Shown: in pieces, positions 25,601-40,600 of the stretch
Position numbering within the stretch: the stretch's first letter is position 1
How the letters are laid out: every line of letters starts with the position of its first letter
Assembly: GCF_002288925.2 (NCBI RefSeq)
Contig: NW_022098072.1
Span: 22,303,489 to 22,367,488, forward strand
Direction: 5' to 3'
DNA: 64,000 bases
DNA from: Delphinapterus leucas
Taxonomy: Eukaryota; Chordata; Mammalia; Artiodactyla; Monodontidae
Made by a program: the position numbers and the translations under genes
Notes under the pieces: generated by a model
The model's database searches: none
The model's input: only the letters and a program-made list of their open reading frames with translations
What the model was told of the DNA's origin: nothing

Positions 25601-28600
25601 AAATATTCATTGCCTCCCAAATTAACAGAATTCAAGGAGAAGGTGTAGAACCCAAAACACCCCGTGAACCAAATCAGCCAAACAATAAGTGTCCTTGTTC
25701 CAATACTCCAGTCATAAAACAGATCTGATAGGGTGTGCTTCTCAACTTGAGAGGGCTTATTACCAGCAGAACCATTGTGATCCGGTGATAAAAGTTCTGA
25801 CAGTTTACAGGATCTCGTCCTATTCCACTTGGCCATCGTATCAATTACTTTTTGTGCTTCTTCATATTTTCCCTCTGAGAGAAGCCAAAAAGGTGTCTCT
25901 GGGAGCATCCAACAGCACAGGACAAAGGGGACAGTCACTGTGGAGAGGACTATCTGATAGATCCACCAGGTCCTGACCAAGTAGCCCGTCAAAGCCACCA
26001 CCATGGTTCCAAAAGCAAAAAAGGAATGCAAGTGGATGGATGCCCACGTCCGAGACTTCATGCCGACAAATTCTGTCACATAGACAAACACCACCACGAG
26101 ATAGCCACTTCCAGACTGCAAAACAAAGCAGAAAGGGTGGTCCAGATTTAAGGTCACACACATAACTACTAAGGAGTCCAATCTCTCTGCAAATCACACA
26201 TAGGCAAGAAAGAAAATGACAAAGCATTGTTTTCTGAAACCCGTATCATATTTATACAATGGCATTTAATCCGATCCATCCTTCTTCTTTAAATGGGTCC
26301 TTTCATCTTCCCACACCCTGTCCACCCCAAATGGCAAAACTTGAGTGGTTATGCATGATATAAATGTTAGACACTGCCTTTTGCTTCATTTAAATATTCC
26401 TTTACAGTGTGAATTTATGTCTCAGCTCCTTGCAAATGTGTGTATCAATTCATCTATATAGAGAAGAGCCTTATTATCAAATCCTAAATTTTAAATGGGG
26501 ACAATTTATGGTAACTAGTGAGAAGAAAAAAGATTTGATAAAAACTTCATTTTGACAGGCAATAGCAATAACAACAAAAAAAACAGACAAACTGCACTTC
26601 AGGGAAATTCAAAATTTCTGTGCATCAAAGGGCACTATCACCAGAGTGAAAAGCCAACTTACGGAATGAGATATATGCAAATCATGTATCTGATAGGAGA
26701 CTAACATCCAGAATATGTAGAGAACTCCTAAAACTCAACAATAAAACAAACCCTTACAGGATATTTGGTTCTGTCAGAAACATCCACAAAACATTTGGTC
26801 CACACCAAAAGGTCCTTGAAATTTGCTCCTATCCAAAACATCCATGAGCATATTTGATCTATGCCAAATGGTTTTGGACAGGACCAAATATCAAGTACCT
26901 TTTGGCCTGGACCAAATGTTTTATGGATGCTTTGGACAGGACCAAACGTCTGCTAACCAAACAAACAATCAAATTCAAAAATGGATTTTTTCAAAGAAAA
27001 TACAGGAATGGCAAATAGCACACAAAAAGATGCTCAGCATTACTAATCATTAAGGAAATGCAAATCAAAATCACAGTGAGATGCCACCTCATGGCCATTA
27101 GGATGGATAGTATCAAAAAAACAAACAAACAAAAAATAACAAGTGTTGGTGAGTATGTGGAGAAATCAGAACCCATATGCACTATTGGTAGGAATGTAAA
27201 ATGGTACAGCTGCTATGGAAAACAGTATGGGAATTCCTCAAAAAATTAAGAATATTATTACCATATGATCCAACAATCCTATTTTGGGAATATACCCAAA
27301 AGAACTGAAAGTGAGATCTCAAAGAAATATTTTTATACCCATGTTCATAACAGCATTATTCACAGTAGCTAAAATGTGGAAGCAAGCCAAGCATCCATCA
27401 ACAGATGAATGGATAAGCAAAATGTGGTATATACATACAATGGAGTATTACTTAGCTTTAAAAAAGGAATATTCTGACATATGCTCCAACATGAATGAAC
27501 TTTGAGGACATTATACCAAGTGAAATAAGCTAACTCCAAAAAGACAAATACTATGTGATTCCATTTTTATGAGGTACCTAGAGCAGTCAAATTCATAAGA
27601 CAGAAAGCAGGATGGTGGTTGCTAGGGGTCGGGGGGGAAGAGGGAATGGGGAGTTATTGTTTAATGAATATAGAGTTTCAGATTTGCAAGATGAAAAGAG
27701 TTCTGGAGATGGATAGTGGTGATGCTTGCACAACAATATAAATGTAGTTAATATGTACTGAACTATATGCACTTAAAAATAGTTAAGATTGGGGCTTCCC
27801 TGGTGGCGCAGTGGTTGAGAGTCCGCCTGCCGATACTAGGGGACGCAGGTTCGTGCCCCAGTCCGGGAGGATCCCACATGCCACGGAGCGGCTGGGCCCG
27901 TGAGCCGTGGCCGCTGAGCCTGCACATCCGGAGCCTGTGCTCCCCAACGGGAGAGGCCACAACAGTGAGAGGCCTGCGTACCCCAAAAAAGAAAAAAGAA
28001 AAAAAAATAGTTAAGATGGTAAATATTGTTATGTGTATTTTACCACAATAAAAAAAATGGGGGAAAAAACTTTATTTTGAAAATAAGCCTATCTTTTTTT
28101 TTAATAAATAAATAAATTTATTTATTTATGGCTGCATTGAGTCTTTGTTGTTGCGTGTGGGCTTTCTCTAGTTGCGGTGAGCGGGGGGGCTACTCTCTGT
28201 TGCGGTGCACGGGCTTCTCATTGTGGTGGCTCCTCTTGTTGCAGAGCACTGGCTCTAGCCACCCGGTTCAGTAGTTGTTGTTCGCGGGCTCTAGAGTTCA
28301 GGCTTCAGTAGTTGTGGCACATGGGCTTAGTTGCTCCGCGGCATGTGGGATCTTCCTGGACCAGGGATCAAACCCGTGTCCCCTGCATTGGCAGGCAGAT
28401 TCTTAACCACTGCACCACCAGGGAAGCCCCCCAAAATAGGCCTATCTTTAATTTAACAAAATTTAGATTATAATAACAATGTGACCCCTCATGGAATAAA
28501 CAAAGAATGAAACAAATGATGGATTTTTGTGTGTGTGTGTGGAGGGGGGTGGTGGTGAAAGGATTAGAATTTTTCCTACAAAATTATTTCACATTTGACT

Positions 28601-31600
28601 TTTATAAAACAAATCGAAAATTAATTTTTGCAAAATTATTCTAGAGTGCCACTGATTTCTCCAAAGGCTTCTCTTAATCCTTTGATATTTGAATCATACT
28701 CTTTTGCAGGCTCATCTTGTCATTATCCTTGTGGATGTTAATTTCTTCAAAAGTTAACTGGTTTCTATATGGGAAAAGAATCTAAAAAAGAGTAGATATA
28801 TGTGTATGTATAATTGATTCACTTTGCTGTACGACAGAAACTAACACAGCATTGTAAATCAACTATACTCCAATAAAAATTAATTTAAAAAAAAAAGTTA
28901 ACTGGTTTATCTCTGCCAGATCCCAATTGGTCAAGGGATCTGTGTAGGATTCAGGCAGATTTCCCCCACTGCTTTCAAAGACTTTCTGTAATCTAGAATC
29001 TTTTGTAAGATCTGCAATTTCACTTTGCGTCAGAGTCGCAAAGAGTCTAGCCTACTAGCAGTAAGCAGAGAGGTGCTTGATGGGGACTATTGTACTAATG
29101 GTCAGTTTCATATTTTGTGGCAACAGCTTTTATTTCCCCACGAAACCTTGTAATTGCAAGACTCAGATAACGAACCCTGATAATGAGGACTCCCATACTG
29201 AAGAATCCAGTTGTTTGGTAAATTTAAACCTTCAAATACTACAAATTTCCCCATTAAAGTAAGTTATAACATCAGTCCCCAAAATGTTTTTTTCATGCCA
29301 GTTATTTTTGTGTTCACTCCCACTTCCTACTGGTTACTTCTGTCACTGGGTTCAAACAATCCATTGCACAACTGCCTAAATAATTCCAGAAGCCTCCTTG
29401 ACACCATTCATACCTGTCACCTCTACTGATAACACTCTATTCTTCACATCTACCCTGACCCCACCCCGAACATAGCAGCCAAAATGACCACTTCACCCCT
29501 GAATTCACTGAACTCCTTCAGGGAATTCCCATTGCCTTTATGAAACCAGGCAAACTCTTTGTCATCCTACAAGGCCCTGCCTCGTCCTCTCTCTCTCCTT
29601 CAGCCTTATCATGTATTTCACCTCCTCTCTATTCTCCAGGCATCGGGACCTTCAGTTTCTTCACGTCGCAGGGCCTTCTCACTTGCTGCTGCCTCTGCCT
29701 GGAAGGTTCTTCTCTCACCCACCCCTCAGACTAAAAAGCCCCTGACTCTCCAGACTCCCCATCCCATCCCCCGCTGCGGGACCCCCTCCACTGTTAGTCC
29801 TCCATCGTCAACATTGTATGGGTTTTTAAAATGGCCCGTCAGTGTCTTGACTTGCCCTACGATGTAGGGATATTGAAACAGCCTGGTCAGGTTTACTTAG
29901 CATTACACTCTGTAGGCAGATCCATAAATGTGCTGAGTGAATGGATCTGCCTGCATCTTCCCTACTCAAAATTGTATCACAAATACATTTCCCATAAAAA
30001 CCAAAGGAAGGAGCCACAGAAAATTAAGGCCACATTTTACAGATGTATTCTATGGGTGGCCTGTCTCATTTTCTTGGCTCTGGAAATCAACTCATGGTAT
30101 TTTGCAAGACTGAAACAGATATTTTTAGAATTATCCTCTTAAATCTTCCAAAAGAGGGCTCCACACCCTCTCAAGTCCTGTCTGTGCCTCTGTTGTACCA
30201 TCATTCTCACCAGAAGGTCTCTTATCAAATCTCACTCTGTAGCTACAGAGCCATTTCCTCTTATTCCATCCTCAGTGGAGACAGAACTGCTGGTTGTTAT
30301 CTTTTGTATTAAAAACTCTCTACATACCTAGATATATATACATTTTTTTAAGATGCAACACCTTCAATTCTCCTAAATTTTTTTTAATGCATCCTCCTAT
30401 GCTTGGCCATCTGTGTGGCTTTCTAGGAACCCTTCCCAGCCATCGATGAAGACTCCAAAAGAGAATACACCACCTTGCCCTCTGAGGGGGTGCAGTGACC
30501 TCTTCTTCTGAGACTGAAGTCCTTGGCTTCTCTCCAGACCCTTGGATCATCCATTCTGGTGAGAGGGGATGTATGCCCTGCTCTGTGTTCAGCAAGATCA
30601 CAAGCTCTCCCTGAAGATAAAACTTCACCTGGTTATCCTTGACCAGTGACCTCCAAACAGAACCACTGCTGCTGTTGTTTGGTAGTTTGGAAGCTGTCTG
30701 GAAGCCTCACCAAGTGTGCAAACAGCTCCCAGTAATAGCACCCTTGTAGGGAGTGCCAAGTCCGTGCCAGGTACTGAACTGTGGATGCTTACATGAATCC
30801 TGGTAACAGCCCAGTGAAGCAGGTATTATTTTCTACAGTTTATAGATCAGAAATTAAGGTTTGAAGAGGATAAGGTGTTTGCCCAAGGTCATACAGTTGA
30901 GAAGCCAATACATGACAAAGCTGGGATTCAAACTCATGCCCTTTCCACCCTACTCCCCTGTTCCCCATAACAGAAATGCCCGATGCCTTCTTGTTCTCAT
31001 TCTTCCTGCACATTATACAAATGACTTTCTTAACAATACAACTGAACCTTCTGTTTGGCTCATGCATACAAAGCCTGACTAGACCCATACAATTGCTCAG
31101 AAGTAAAACAATTTGTAGCGATTATTTGTAATGGCTACAAATGATGACTTTTTTTTTCTTTCTTTCCCCTTATGCCTTCCTCTCTCCCTCTTGTTCTCCC
31201 TGTCTCCTCTCTCTCTTTTGCTTTATAGTATCGGCTAGAATCCCCAGTACAATGCCAAGTGGAAGTGAAGTTCCACAAATCCTTCTGTTAGTAATCATGG
31301 AATGTGGATTACCTGTCAGGCATTGAGTCAAATGTAAAGTTTCTGCCTACTAAGCAACAATTTTTCATTTTAATGAGTTTCATTCTAAGCATAGGACACT
31401 AATATTCTACAGAAAGACTTCTGCAGTGGAGTGAACAAATATTAGTCCTTGATCTCTCTCACTAGATTCTAAATGAACAAGACTAAGAGAGTTAAGGTTT
31501 AATATAAAAGTCCTGCAGTGGAATTAAAGAGGCAAAACAAAACAAAACAAAAAACAACAACAACAACCCAACTCACGATAGCAAGAAGGAAGCGTGCGAC

Positions 31601-34600
31601 TATGAAGCTGTAATAATCAAACGTGAATGCTGCTGCTATGCCAAACAAAAATACACCGGTGCTTGTGGCCCACAAGACAAGTCGTCTTCCTGCCCTGAAA
31701 AATAAGAATTACACAGAGGAAGGAGCAAGGTGTGGCTGCAACAGTTTAAAACATCCACTCTAATTCATGAAAGATAAGTGCTACCTATATTTTAGTAGCT
31801 TATGTATCAATATTTGATTGTTGTTACTCATTCATTTATTTTGAGGAAATCGTGAGTTAACACATGATTTCTTCAAGAGGCCAGTTTTTCAGTGGACTGG
31901 TCTCCACCTGATCTGCTCATATACACACTCGATCACTCTGGGTGGTCCCCAAAGGACCACCTAACCTGAGATTGGGAGCAAGGAGAGGGAAGATTTGTCC
32001 TTTCCCTGTCAGGACCTGCTCTGTGACCTGTTGGATCATCTTCTCTGTTGGGCTGGCTCAGCCCACCAAGGGGAGACAACTCTTACTAAGGCCCTCTAAA
32101 AACAAAAATCTTGCTACATGCTGCTACTAGAATAAGCTGCTTACTTGCCCTATATTTTCATAATTGGGAAGTGCATTTCTTTGCCTAAAAAGCAAACAAA
32201 TAACAATTATATGCCTGCAGACTTAAAAAAACATGAGATGTAATTCACATGCCATAAAGTTCAACCTTTTAAAGTACACAATTCAGTGGCTTTTAGTGTA
32301 TTCACAGAGTTGCGCAACTCTTACTACTATCTAGTTCCAAGGCATTTTCATCACTCCAAAAAGAAACCGCACCCAGGAGTCATCATTCCCCATGCTCTGC
32401 TCCCTCTAGCCCCTGGCAGCCCCTAATCTGCTTTCTGTTTTTACAGAGTTGCCTATTCTGGACTCTATACATAAATGGAGTTGCCCAATATATAACCTGC
32501 CTTATTTCACTAAGCATTATGTTTTCAATCTTCATCCATGTTAGAGTCCTTCATTCCTTTTTATGACTAAATAACATTCCATTGCATGGCTAATACCACC
32601 TTTTGTTCATCCATTCATCAGTTGATGGACACCTGGATTGTTTCCACTTTTTGGGCTATTATGAATAATGCTGCCATTAATATTTGCGAACAAGATTTTG
32701 TGTAAAGTTATGTTGCAATTCTCTTGGATATATACCTAGGGGTGGAATTGCTGGGTCATAAGCTACTTTATGTTTAATGTTTTGAGGGACTGCCAAACTG
32801 TTTTCTAGGATGGCTGCCCCCAGTTTTACAATCCCACCAATTTCTCCACATCCTTGGCAACACTTGTGGTTGCCTGTCTTTTTGATTATAGCCATTCTAG
32901 TGAGCAGAGGTTATCCCACTGTGGCATTGATTTACGTTTTCCTAATGATTAATGATGTTGAGCATTTTTATATGTGTTTTTTGGCCATCTGTATATATTC
33001 TTTGGCAAAATATCTCTCCAGATCATCTGTCCATTTTTAAATTGGGTTATTTGTCTTCTTATTGTTGAGTTATAAGTGTTTTTTATATATTCTAGATACT
33101 AGACTATCATTAGACATGTGATTTGCAGACATTTTCTCCCTGTGAGATGTCCCTGACAGATAATTGTAAGGCAAAAAAAATACAGTCCTGAGATTCCAAC
33201 CAACAGGCTTGCCCAGTGCAGCAGAGGGTATGCAAGCAAACTGGAAACTGTCACTTTTATGGCCTCAGCCTTCTCTGCTCCCACATGCATTAGTCGGGAT
33301 TGCTGGCCCTGCACATAAATGTTCCCAATCTCATCTGAGCCCTGAATGCCATTTAAAACTATCCTTCATCCATCCCTAATCAGCCCCCTGTACCACCCAC
33401 AAAGTCTTCACTCTCAGCAGATGAGCAGCCCTCTCCTGCAGAGAACAGAGACCATCAAAGAGAAAGCCCCGCAAGTTCCTGGTCTGCCCACCCGCCAACA
33501 TGACCTGCATCTGCCTTCAGGCTTCTCTTCTTTCCTCCTCTCCAGAGACACACACCCTTTTCTCTCCAAATACCATTTTGCAGTCTTTGTATAGGATCAT
33601 GTCCCTTCCCACCTCCTCTGAGGTCTTATTCTACCAATTACTTCTTCTTCCTCTGTCTTTCGCTCTCCTCTGACTTCTCCCTTTCGGTTTAAGTCTCTTC
33701 CAGTCAAAGACAAGAACCTTCTCTGGACCCCATCACGCTGGTAGCCACCTTGCATCTTGCAGTTCCTCCACTGACAGACTTACCAAAAGGGAATATCTAC
33801 CTCTTCATCTCCTATTTTGTTCTTCTCCCCACTGACACCCTAACTTCCACACTTCCCAGGAAGACAGTTATGAAGCAGAAGATTCTTAAACACTGAAACA
33901 TAACTTCAATCACCAAATAATAACTAGACTCCACTTCTGCTCCAGTTTTATTATTCAAATGCCACCTCCTGGAGGGGATGTGTGTGTTGGCGGGGAAAGA
34001 CCTGGGTACTCCTCCCTTTAGGCTTCCACAGTCTTTGCCTCCATTGCTTTTACTTCCAGTATGGTCCTGGACAAAACAAAGCCCTATAATTTTTATTTGG
34101 ACGTGTTTGTTGGCCCCATTTGACTAGCACACCCTGAGGGCAGGGATTTCTGACCTAAGCAGTTGTTTTTAGGTTCCCAGTGCCCAGCACATACCTGTAA
34201 AACTCACAACTATGGGGATGAACTTAAATAAATAAGTTCATCTCTGTACTTTAGGACAGATATAAAAAGTGTGGTCCATGTCCATATAGAGATGAACTTT
34301 GCTTTATTTTAAGAGCTACATATTCATTTTAATGTATATTTCTTAAAAATATGGCTGGTATATCACACAATTTCATAGATATTATTGCTTAGGACCAGAC
34401 TATCCTCCTAAAAAGCAAATCTATTGAAAGAAAAAAAAATTCACTACCGAGTGGTTATGTGTCCAAGGTACTTTTTCTGTATTAATTTTGCAATAACCCT
34501 CTGAGGTGAGCGCTATTATTTTCATTGCCAGCTTACACATGAGATTCTAAAACACATGTTAGGCAATTCACCCAGGTCCCACAGCTAATAAATGGCAGAA

Positions 34601-37600
34601 CACAGGCAGACTGTCTTCAGAACCCATCCCCTAAACGCTACGTTATTTTGTGTCTCTAAATAACAGATCAGCAAGGAATTTAGATAGGAGGTATGAAAAT
34701 GACTACAGTTTTGAACATAATTCCCTGTCCCCTAAGAAAATCAGATAGGAAAATGAACCCTACGCTGATGTAACAATACTAAACATTTCATTTTACCTGT
34801 CAGAAAGGTAGCCGAAGATCACCGCTCCCAGCAGGACTCCAAGCATAAATGTAGGCTGGATCAGCCTTCCAAACCATTCTCGGTTACACACCAGATCCCA
34901 CTCAGTCACCACGGTGCTGCGCCACTTGCTCTTGTCATAGATGTAGCCATCCAAGCAAGGGAAACTACTCTTATGGCCGTTATAATCATAGTTCAAACTC
35001 GACTTGTCATCCCTCCGGAACCTGTGACAGCTTGTGAGCTCCCAAATCTCACCGTCCTGTAGCTGCACTATGATGTGGTCTTCACGGCCGATGGAAAACT
35101 GGGTCCAGATGTCCTCCAACCTCCAACTAGAGATATCTTGGAAAAGAACCCGACTCACATTGCCTGGGGGCTTGCAAGTATGCTGTGGGGACACTGACAA
35201 GAACACAGAAGCCAAGTAATGGATACCACAAGAGATGTTCTGGAAGGCACATATAAAATAGAGGAATATCTGGTATCTGCAAAGAGAAAAAAAAATCAAG
35301 TTATTATATCTGGCCTATGGGCTAAAAAAAGACATATGCAAATATGAAAGGTCTCCATTATGCCTTAGCTTGGATAAAGGGATAAACACAGAAATAATTA
35401 TAGATATGTGTGTATACATATGTGTATATATCTGTCAACAGGGCCTAAAAGCGATGATATCCCAATAGCAGAAGCACATCGGTGCCCAGATCTTGGGCTC
35501 TAAATATCATTCTCCAATAAAAGGAACCAGGAAAGATGTCTGATTCTAAGACCAGGACAGGGAGAACACAAAATAAGCCTGGAGCATCTTACAGTATCAG
35601 AAAGTAAGGAAGTACTCAAAATACAAAAAACGTGGTGGCATGTCAAGGGGACAGAGGAACCAGTATGAAAGAGCTCCCAAAGGGCAAAGCTGAGACAATC
35701 TGAGCAACAAAATAAATAGCACAGTATAATCCAAAGTATAAAATAAAATAAAACATTTTTTAAGAATACCATGAAGTAGTTTTTATTTCCATTTTACAGA
35801 GAGGGAAACTGAGGCTCAGGGAAGGCCAGTGACTTGCTCAGAGGACAGAATTAAGAGCTGGGAGATAAATTCAGTCTATCTTAAGCCAAAGCAAGCTCTT
35901 TCCAAATGTCAAGCTAAAACCTGAGGTAGCACTGTAATGTGAAAGTGCCATTCACCCACTAGCTACATCAATAGAATTAGTTTCACAACATTTAAAATTA
36001 TTTGAACTCCAGCAGTACACATGCTGATAGCTTTTGAATAAAATGTATTCACAACTATGTCATTTAGAAGGCAAATCAGATCTAGTGAGCATTCATGTCA
36101 TTTTTTTTTTTAACCTGTTGAAAAATAGCCTGCACTGACAATCCTTTAAATACTTTGGGATATATGATGTCATATGATATGATGTCCTATACTATGATGT
36201 TTAATTTTACATGTCAACTTGACTGGGCTAAGGGATCCCCAGACATCTGATAAAACACTATTTCTGGTGTGTCTGTGAGGGTGACTCTGGAGGAAGTTAG
36301 CGTGTGACTGAGTAAAGAAGATCGCCCTCACCAATGGGGGTGGGCATCATCCAATCTGTTGAGTGCCTGAATAGAACAAAAGGTGGAGGAAGGGCGAATT
36401 TGATCTCTCTGCTTGGGCTGAGACATCCATCTTCTCCTGCTCTCCAAAGACACTGGCATTCCTGGTTCTTGGGCTTTTGGACTGAGACCAGGACTTACAC
36501 CATCAGCTTCTTGTTCTCAGGCCTTTGGACTTGGACTGAATTATAGCACTGGGTCTCAAGCTTGCAGACATCACATTGTGGGACTTCTCACCTCCAGGAC
36601 CACATGAACTAATTCCTATAATAAATCTCCTCTTACCTTTATGTATATCTATCTATCTCTTACTGATTCTGTTTCTCTGGAGAACCCTGACAAATACACC
36701 ATACTTATATAAGAAAATGACTGAACAAATAAAGAAAAAAGAAAGAAGAAACAAATCTTTCTTACAGTAGAATTCCAACTAATACCTGTAGATATTCCCT
36801 CTCTACAGAAGATGGACCTTAATTCCCACTCTTTCCCCTTTGGCTAGACATAGTGACTCATTTCCAAAGAACACAGTAGGATAAAAGGAGACTTCACAGT
36901 GGGGAAATCTGGCAAACACTACCTTAACCGGATGTTGAAGGTTAACATCCTCAGTGATGTTGTATGGATTATCACATTCCCCCTCATATGCTGTGATGAA
37001 CAGGCACTTCACCTCTGTGGCCTTCTTTCCAAAAACCATAACCCCAGTTTAATCATAAGAAAAACAACAGATAATCCCAGATTGGGGGACATTCTATAGG
37101 TTGCCTGGTCAATACGCCTAAAGAGTGTCAAGGTCATAAAAAACAAGGAAAGACTGAGAAATTGCCATAGACCAGAGAAGAGTGGGATAACATGACAACT
37201 AAATGCAGTGTGGTACCCGGGATTGGATCCTAGAACAGAAAGAGGACATTCCTGGAAAAACTGATGAAATCTATATAAAGTCTAGAGTTTAGCTAATAGT
37301 AATGTACTAATGTCTATTTCTCAGTTTTGACAAATATCCCATGGTAATATAAAGTGTTAACAGTGGGGGAAACTTGATGAGGGACACTCCTTACTCACTT
37401 TGCACCTATTTTGTAACTCTAAAATTATCCAAAAATTAAAAGTTTATTCAAAATTTAAAAAGTAAATGTAGGGTCTCCAAATTTACAAACTGAAACCGAC
37501 AGTGACCTGAAATTTGGTCAATCTTTGCTTAGCAAATTACTTTACTAATTCTTTTTTAAAAATCAAGCACCTAAGCATCTCTACTACACTAGAAGATATT

Positions 37601-40600
37601 AGACTAATGGGTATTACCATCTGCCCTTGAGAGTAAGTTTTATTCTTTACTTCCCTGGAGTAACAAGTACTCAACATCATAAAGATATCAACTCTCCCAA
37701 AGTTAATGTACAAGTTTAGTCTGTAACTGGAAAACACTGGAAATTTAAATGTCTTCCAGCAGGAGATTAGTTATATAAATTATGGTAAAAGTTATAAATG
37801 CTGCCTGGGAGATGCCAGAGGAAAAGGGCAGCATGGAGTCTTTCACTAAAGGCAAGCTCCTGGTGTCTAGAACAGAGGGAGAATCACCCTGTCCAGATCA
37901 TTACAGAGTGGAGTCTGTGGTGGGCCAGTGTCTAACTGCCAGACACCGAGGCAATGAAAGACTTGGGCACCAGATCCTCTTGCAACCAAATCCTGTTTGG
38001 GACCTAAGAGGCATCCTATATGAATATGACTGAGAATGTAACATACATCATGGTTATAAGTCTTCCACTCCTCCCCACCCCACAAATTCCAACACTGCAA
38101 AGTACGACGCAGCCCCCGCAAGCAGCAGACAGATTTTGTTTGTCTGAAGTTTACCTGCCCCTGAAGGCGTTTGGGTTTGGCTCCTAAGTAGTCTCATCAC
38201 CTGGAGCAGCTCCACTGCTGAAAAGTTCACATTTTGCTCTCTGACCACGGCCTCCCATCCTCCCAGCTCCCCCTGTCCCTCCCACTCACCCCACCTCCTG
38301 CACCGTCCAGGGCTCCAGTCTTTGAATCCCACCAGCTTCTCTAGTTTGTCACCACCTTCCTGGCCTCAGGTCCTTCCCCAGCCAACCTGAACCGCACAGT
38401 TGTCACTAGAGTTCTCTACAGAGTCACACAAGTGTTCTATTCTCATTCTCCATTCACACACAGTCCCCGCAACAGAGCACCTTCCCTGGCAGGCCTCTGA
38501 AGCTAGGATTTGTCTTCTCTCCCCCACCCTCAGGAGGCCTGAGGTGGGATCCAGGACTCTATACAAGCTTAAAAAGCTTCCCAGGAGAGGGGCTTCCCTT
38601 GTGGCGCAGTGGTTAAGAATCTGCCTGCCAATGCAGGGGACACGGGTTCAAGCCCTGGTCCGGGAAGATCCCACATGCCGCAGATCAACTAAGCCCATGT
38701 GCCACAACTACTGAGTCTGTGCTCTAGAGCCCACATGTCACAACTACTGAAGCCCGTGCGCCCTAGAGCCCGTGCTCCGCAAGAAGAGAAGCCTGCGCAA
38801 TGAGAAGTCCACACACCGCAAGGAAGAGTAGCCCCCGCTCGCCACAGCTAGGGAAAGTCCACGCGCAGCAAAGAAGACCCAACACAGCCGTAAATAAATA
38901 AATAAATAAATAAATAAGCAAGCAAGTAAGCTTCCTGCTCCGAAAAATTGAATTCCCTGGTTTAACCATATGCTGACACAACGTTTGACATTCAAAATAC
39001 TTAACAATTGTTGTGGAGCCACTGGAAGTCTCATAAACAACCTGCGAGGGTGTAATTTATTACAACCACTTTGCAAAACTGTTTGGCAGCTGACCACATG
39101 CACATTCAGGTAACAGAGCAATTCCTTTCCTAGGAAAATACCCAATGAAATGTGTACATGAGCTCCCGAAAGTCATATACAAGAAAGACTATTCATAATA
39201 AACCCAACCTGGAGACAATCCAAATGTCTGTTGACAGTAAATGAATAAACTGTGGAATATTCATGCCATGACATACTACACAGCAATGAAAACCCACAAA
39301 CTACTGTGACATACAATATGGGTGAATCTCACAAACACAGTGTTGAGCAAAAGAAGCCAGACAGAGAGTACGTGATTTTTTACTCCAATTATACAAAGTT
39401 TAGAATCAGGCAAAACGAACCTATGGTGTTAGATGTGAGGATCGTAGTGAGTCTGGGGGAGAGAAAGGGGGCATGAGAAGGGGTGATCTGGGGTGGTAAC
39501 ACGTATGTGTTCATTTTATGATGATTCATCAAGTTGTAGATTAAGGTACACACTTTTCTGTATATACATAATACATTAATTTAGAAGTCTTATATTTGCA
39601 AGACCCAGGGAGAGGAAAAAGTATTCAGCAATGCCCCTGCTGAGGTGTGATTGGAATGGCTGCCAAGGCACACCCAATCTGTCCACATGGTGCGTATTGT
39701 CTAGACTGCAGCCCTGGTTGGCCACCCAATCCATGCTGACAAGAAGGTGCCTTCTAGAGGGGTGGGAGGGAGATGCAACAGGGAGGGGATATGGGGATAT
39801 AAGTATACGTATAGCTGATTCACTTTGTTATACAGCAGAAACTAACACAACAGTGTAAAGCAATTATACTCCGATAACGATGTTTAAAAAAAAAAAGACT
39901 GGCACTTCTAAATTTTAAAAATTTATGTATATCTATTATGACAACAAAGGGGTATAATTTGTGCCGTGGAGAACTTTAGTGGTGCAAGATTCTAACAGCA
40001 GCATACACCCGCCACCTCCATGTTAGCTGTTTTTTCTTCTCAATGTGACTTGCAGGAATAAACTATGGTCCAACATTCAAAAAAAAAGAAATATATAGGA
40101 ATGTGTAGACATGTACATTATGAGCATTTCTAGCTATTCAAAAACAATGATTACAATGATAAAAGTGTCAAATTGGGTCCATCAAGCCTCTATCATTAAT
40201 GTACCAATGTAATACCACTTCTTGGCTTCTTCTGAAATAAAACTAGTAAAGAAAATTAAAAACAAAAACAATAAGGTGTCTTACCTGAACAATACATATT
40301 TACCCAAATGCCTATTGGATGTCTCGACCTGGAATTCCCACAATGAATTTGCGTTAAGAGTCTCCAATGGATCTCAATACCTAAGTCCCAAGCCTGCCCC
40401 ACCTGGAGTGTAACTGCTTCTGAGTTTAGGGCACCACCATCCACACAAACCAGAAATATGGGGTAGGGGCAGGGCATGGGGGCCCCTCATGGTCCTTCCC
40501 ACTTCTCCTTCATGCCTTAGGGCCTGGAGGACCCATCATTTCCACTGGTTAAAACTATCCCATCCTACCTGTTCACACTGCCCCTGCTCCAGTCCAGACC

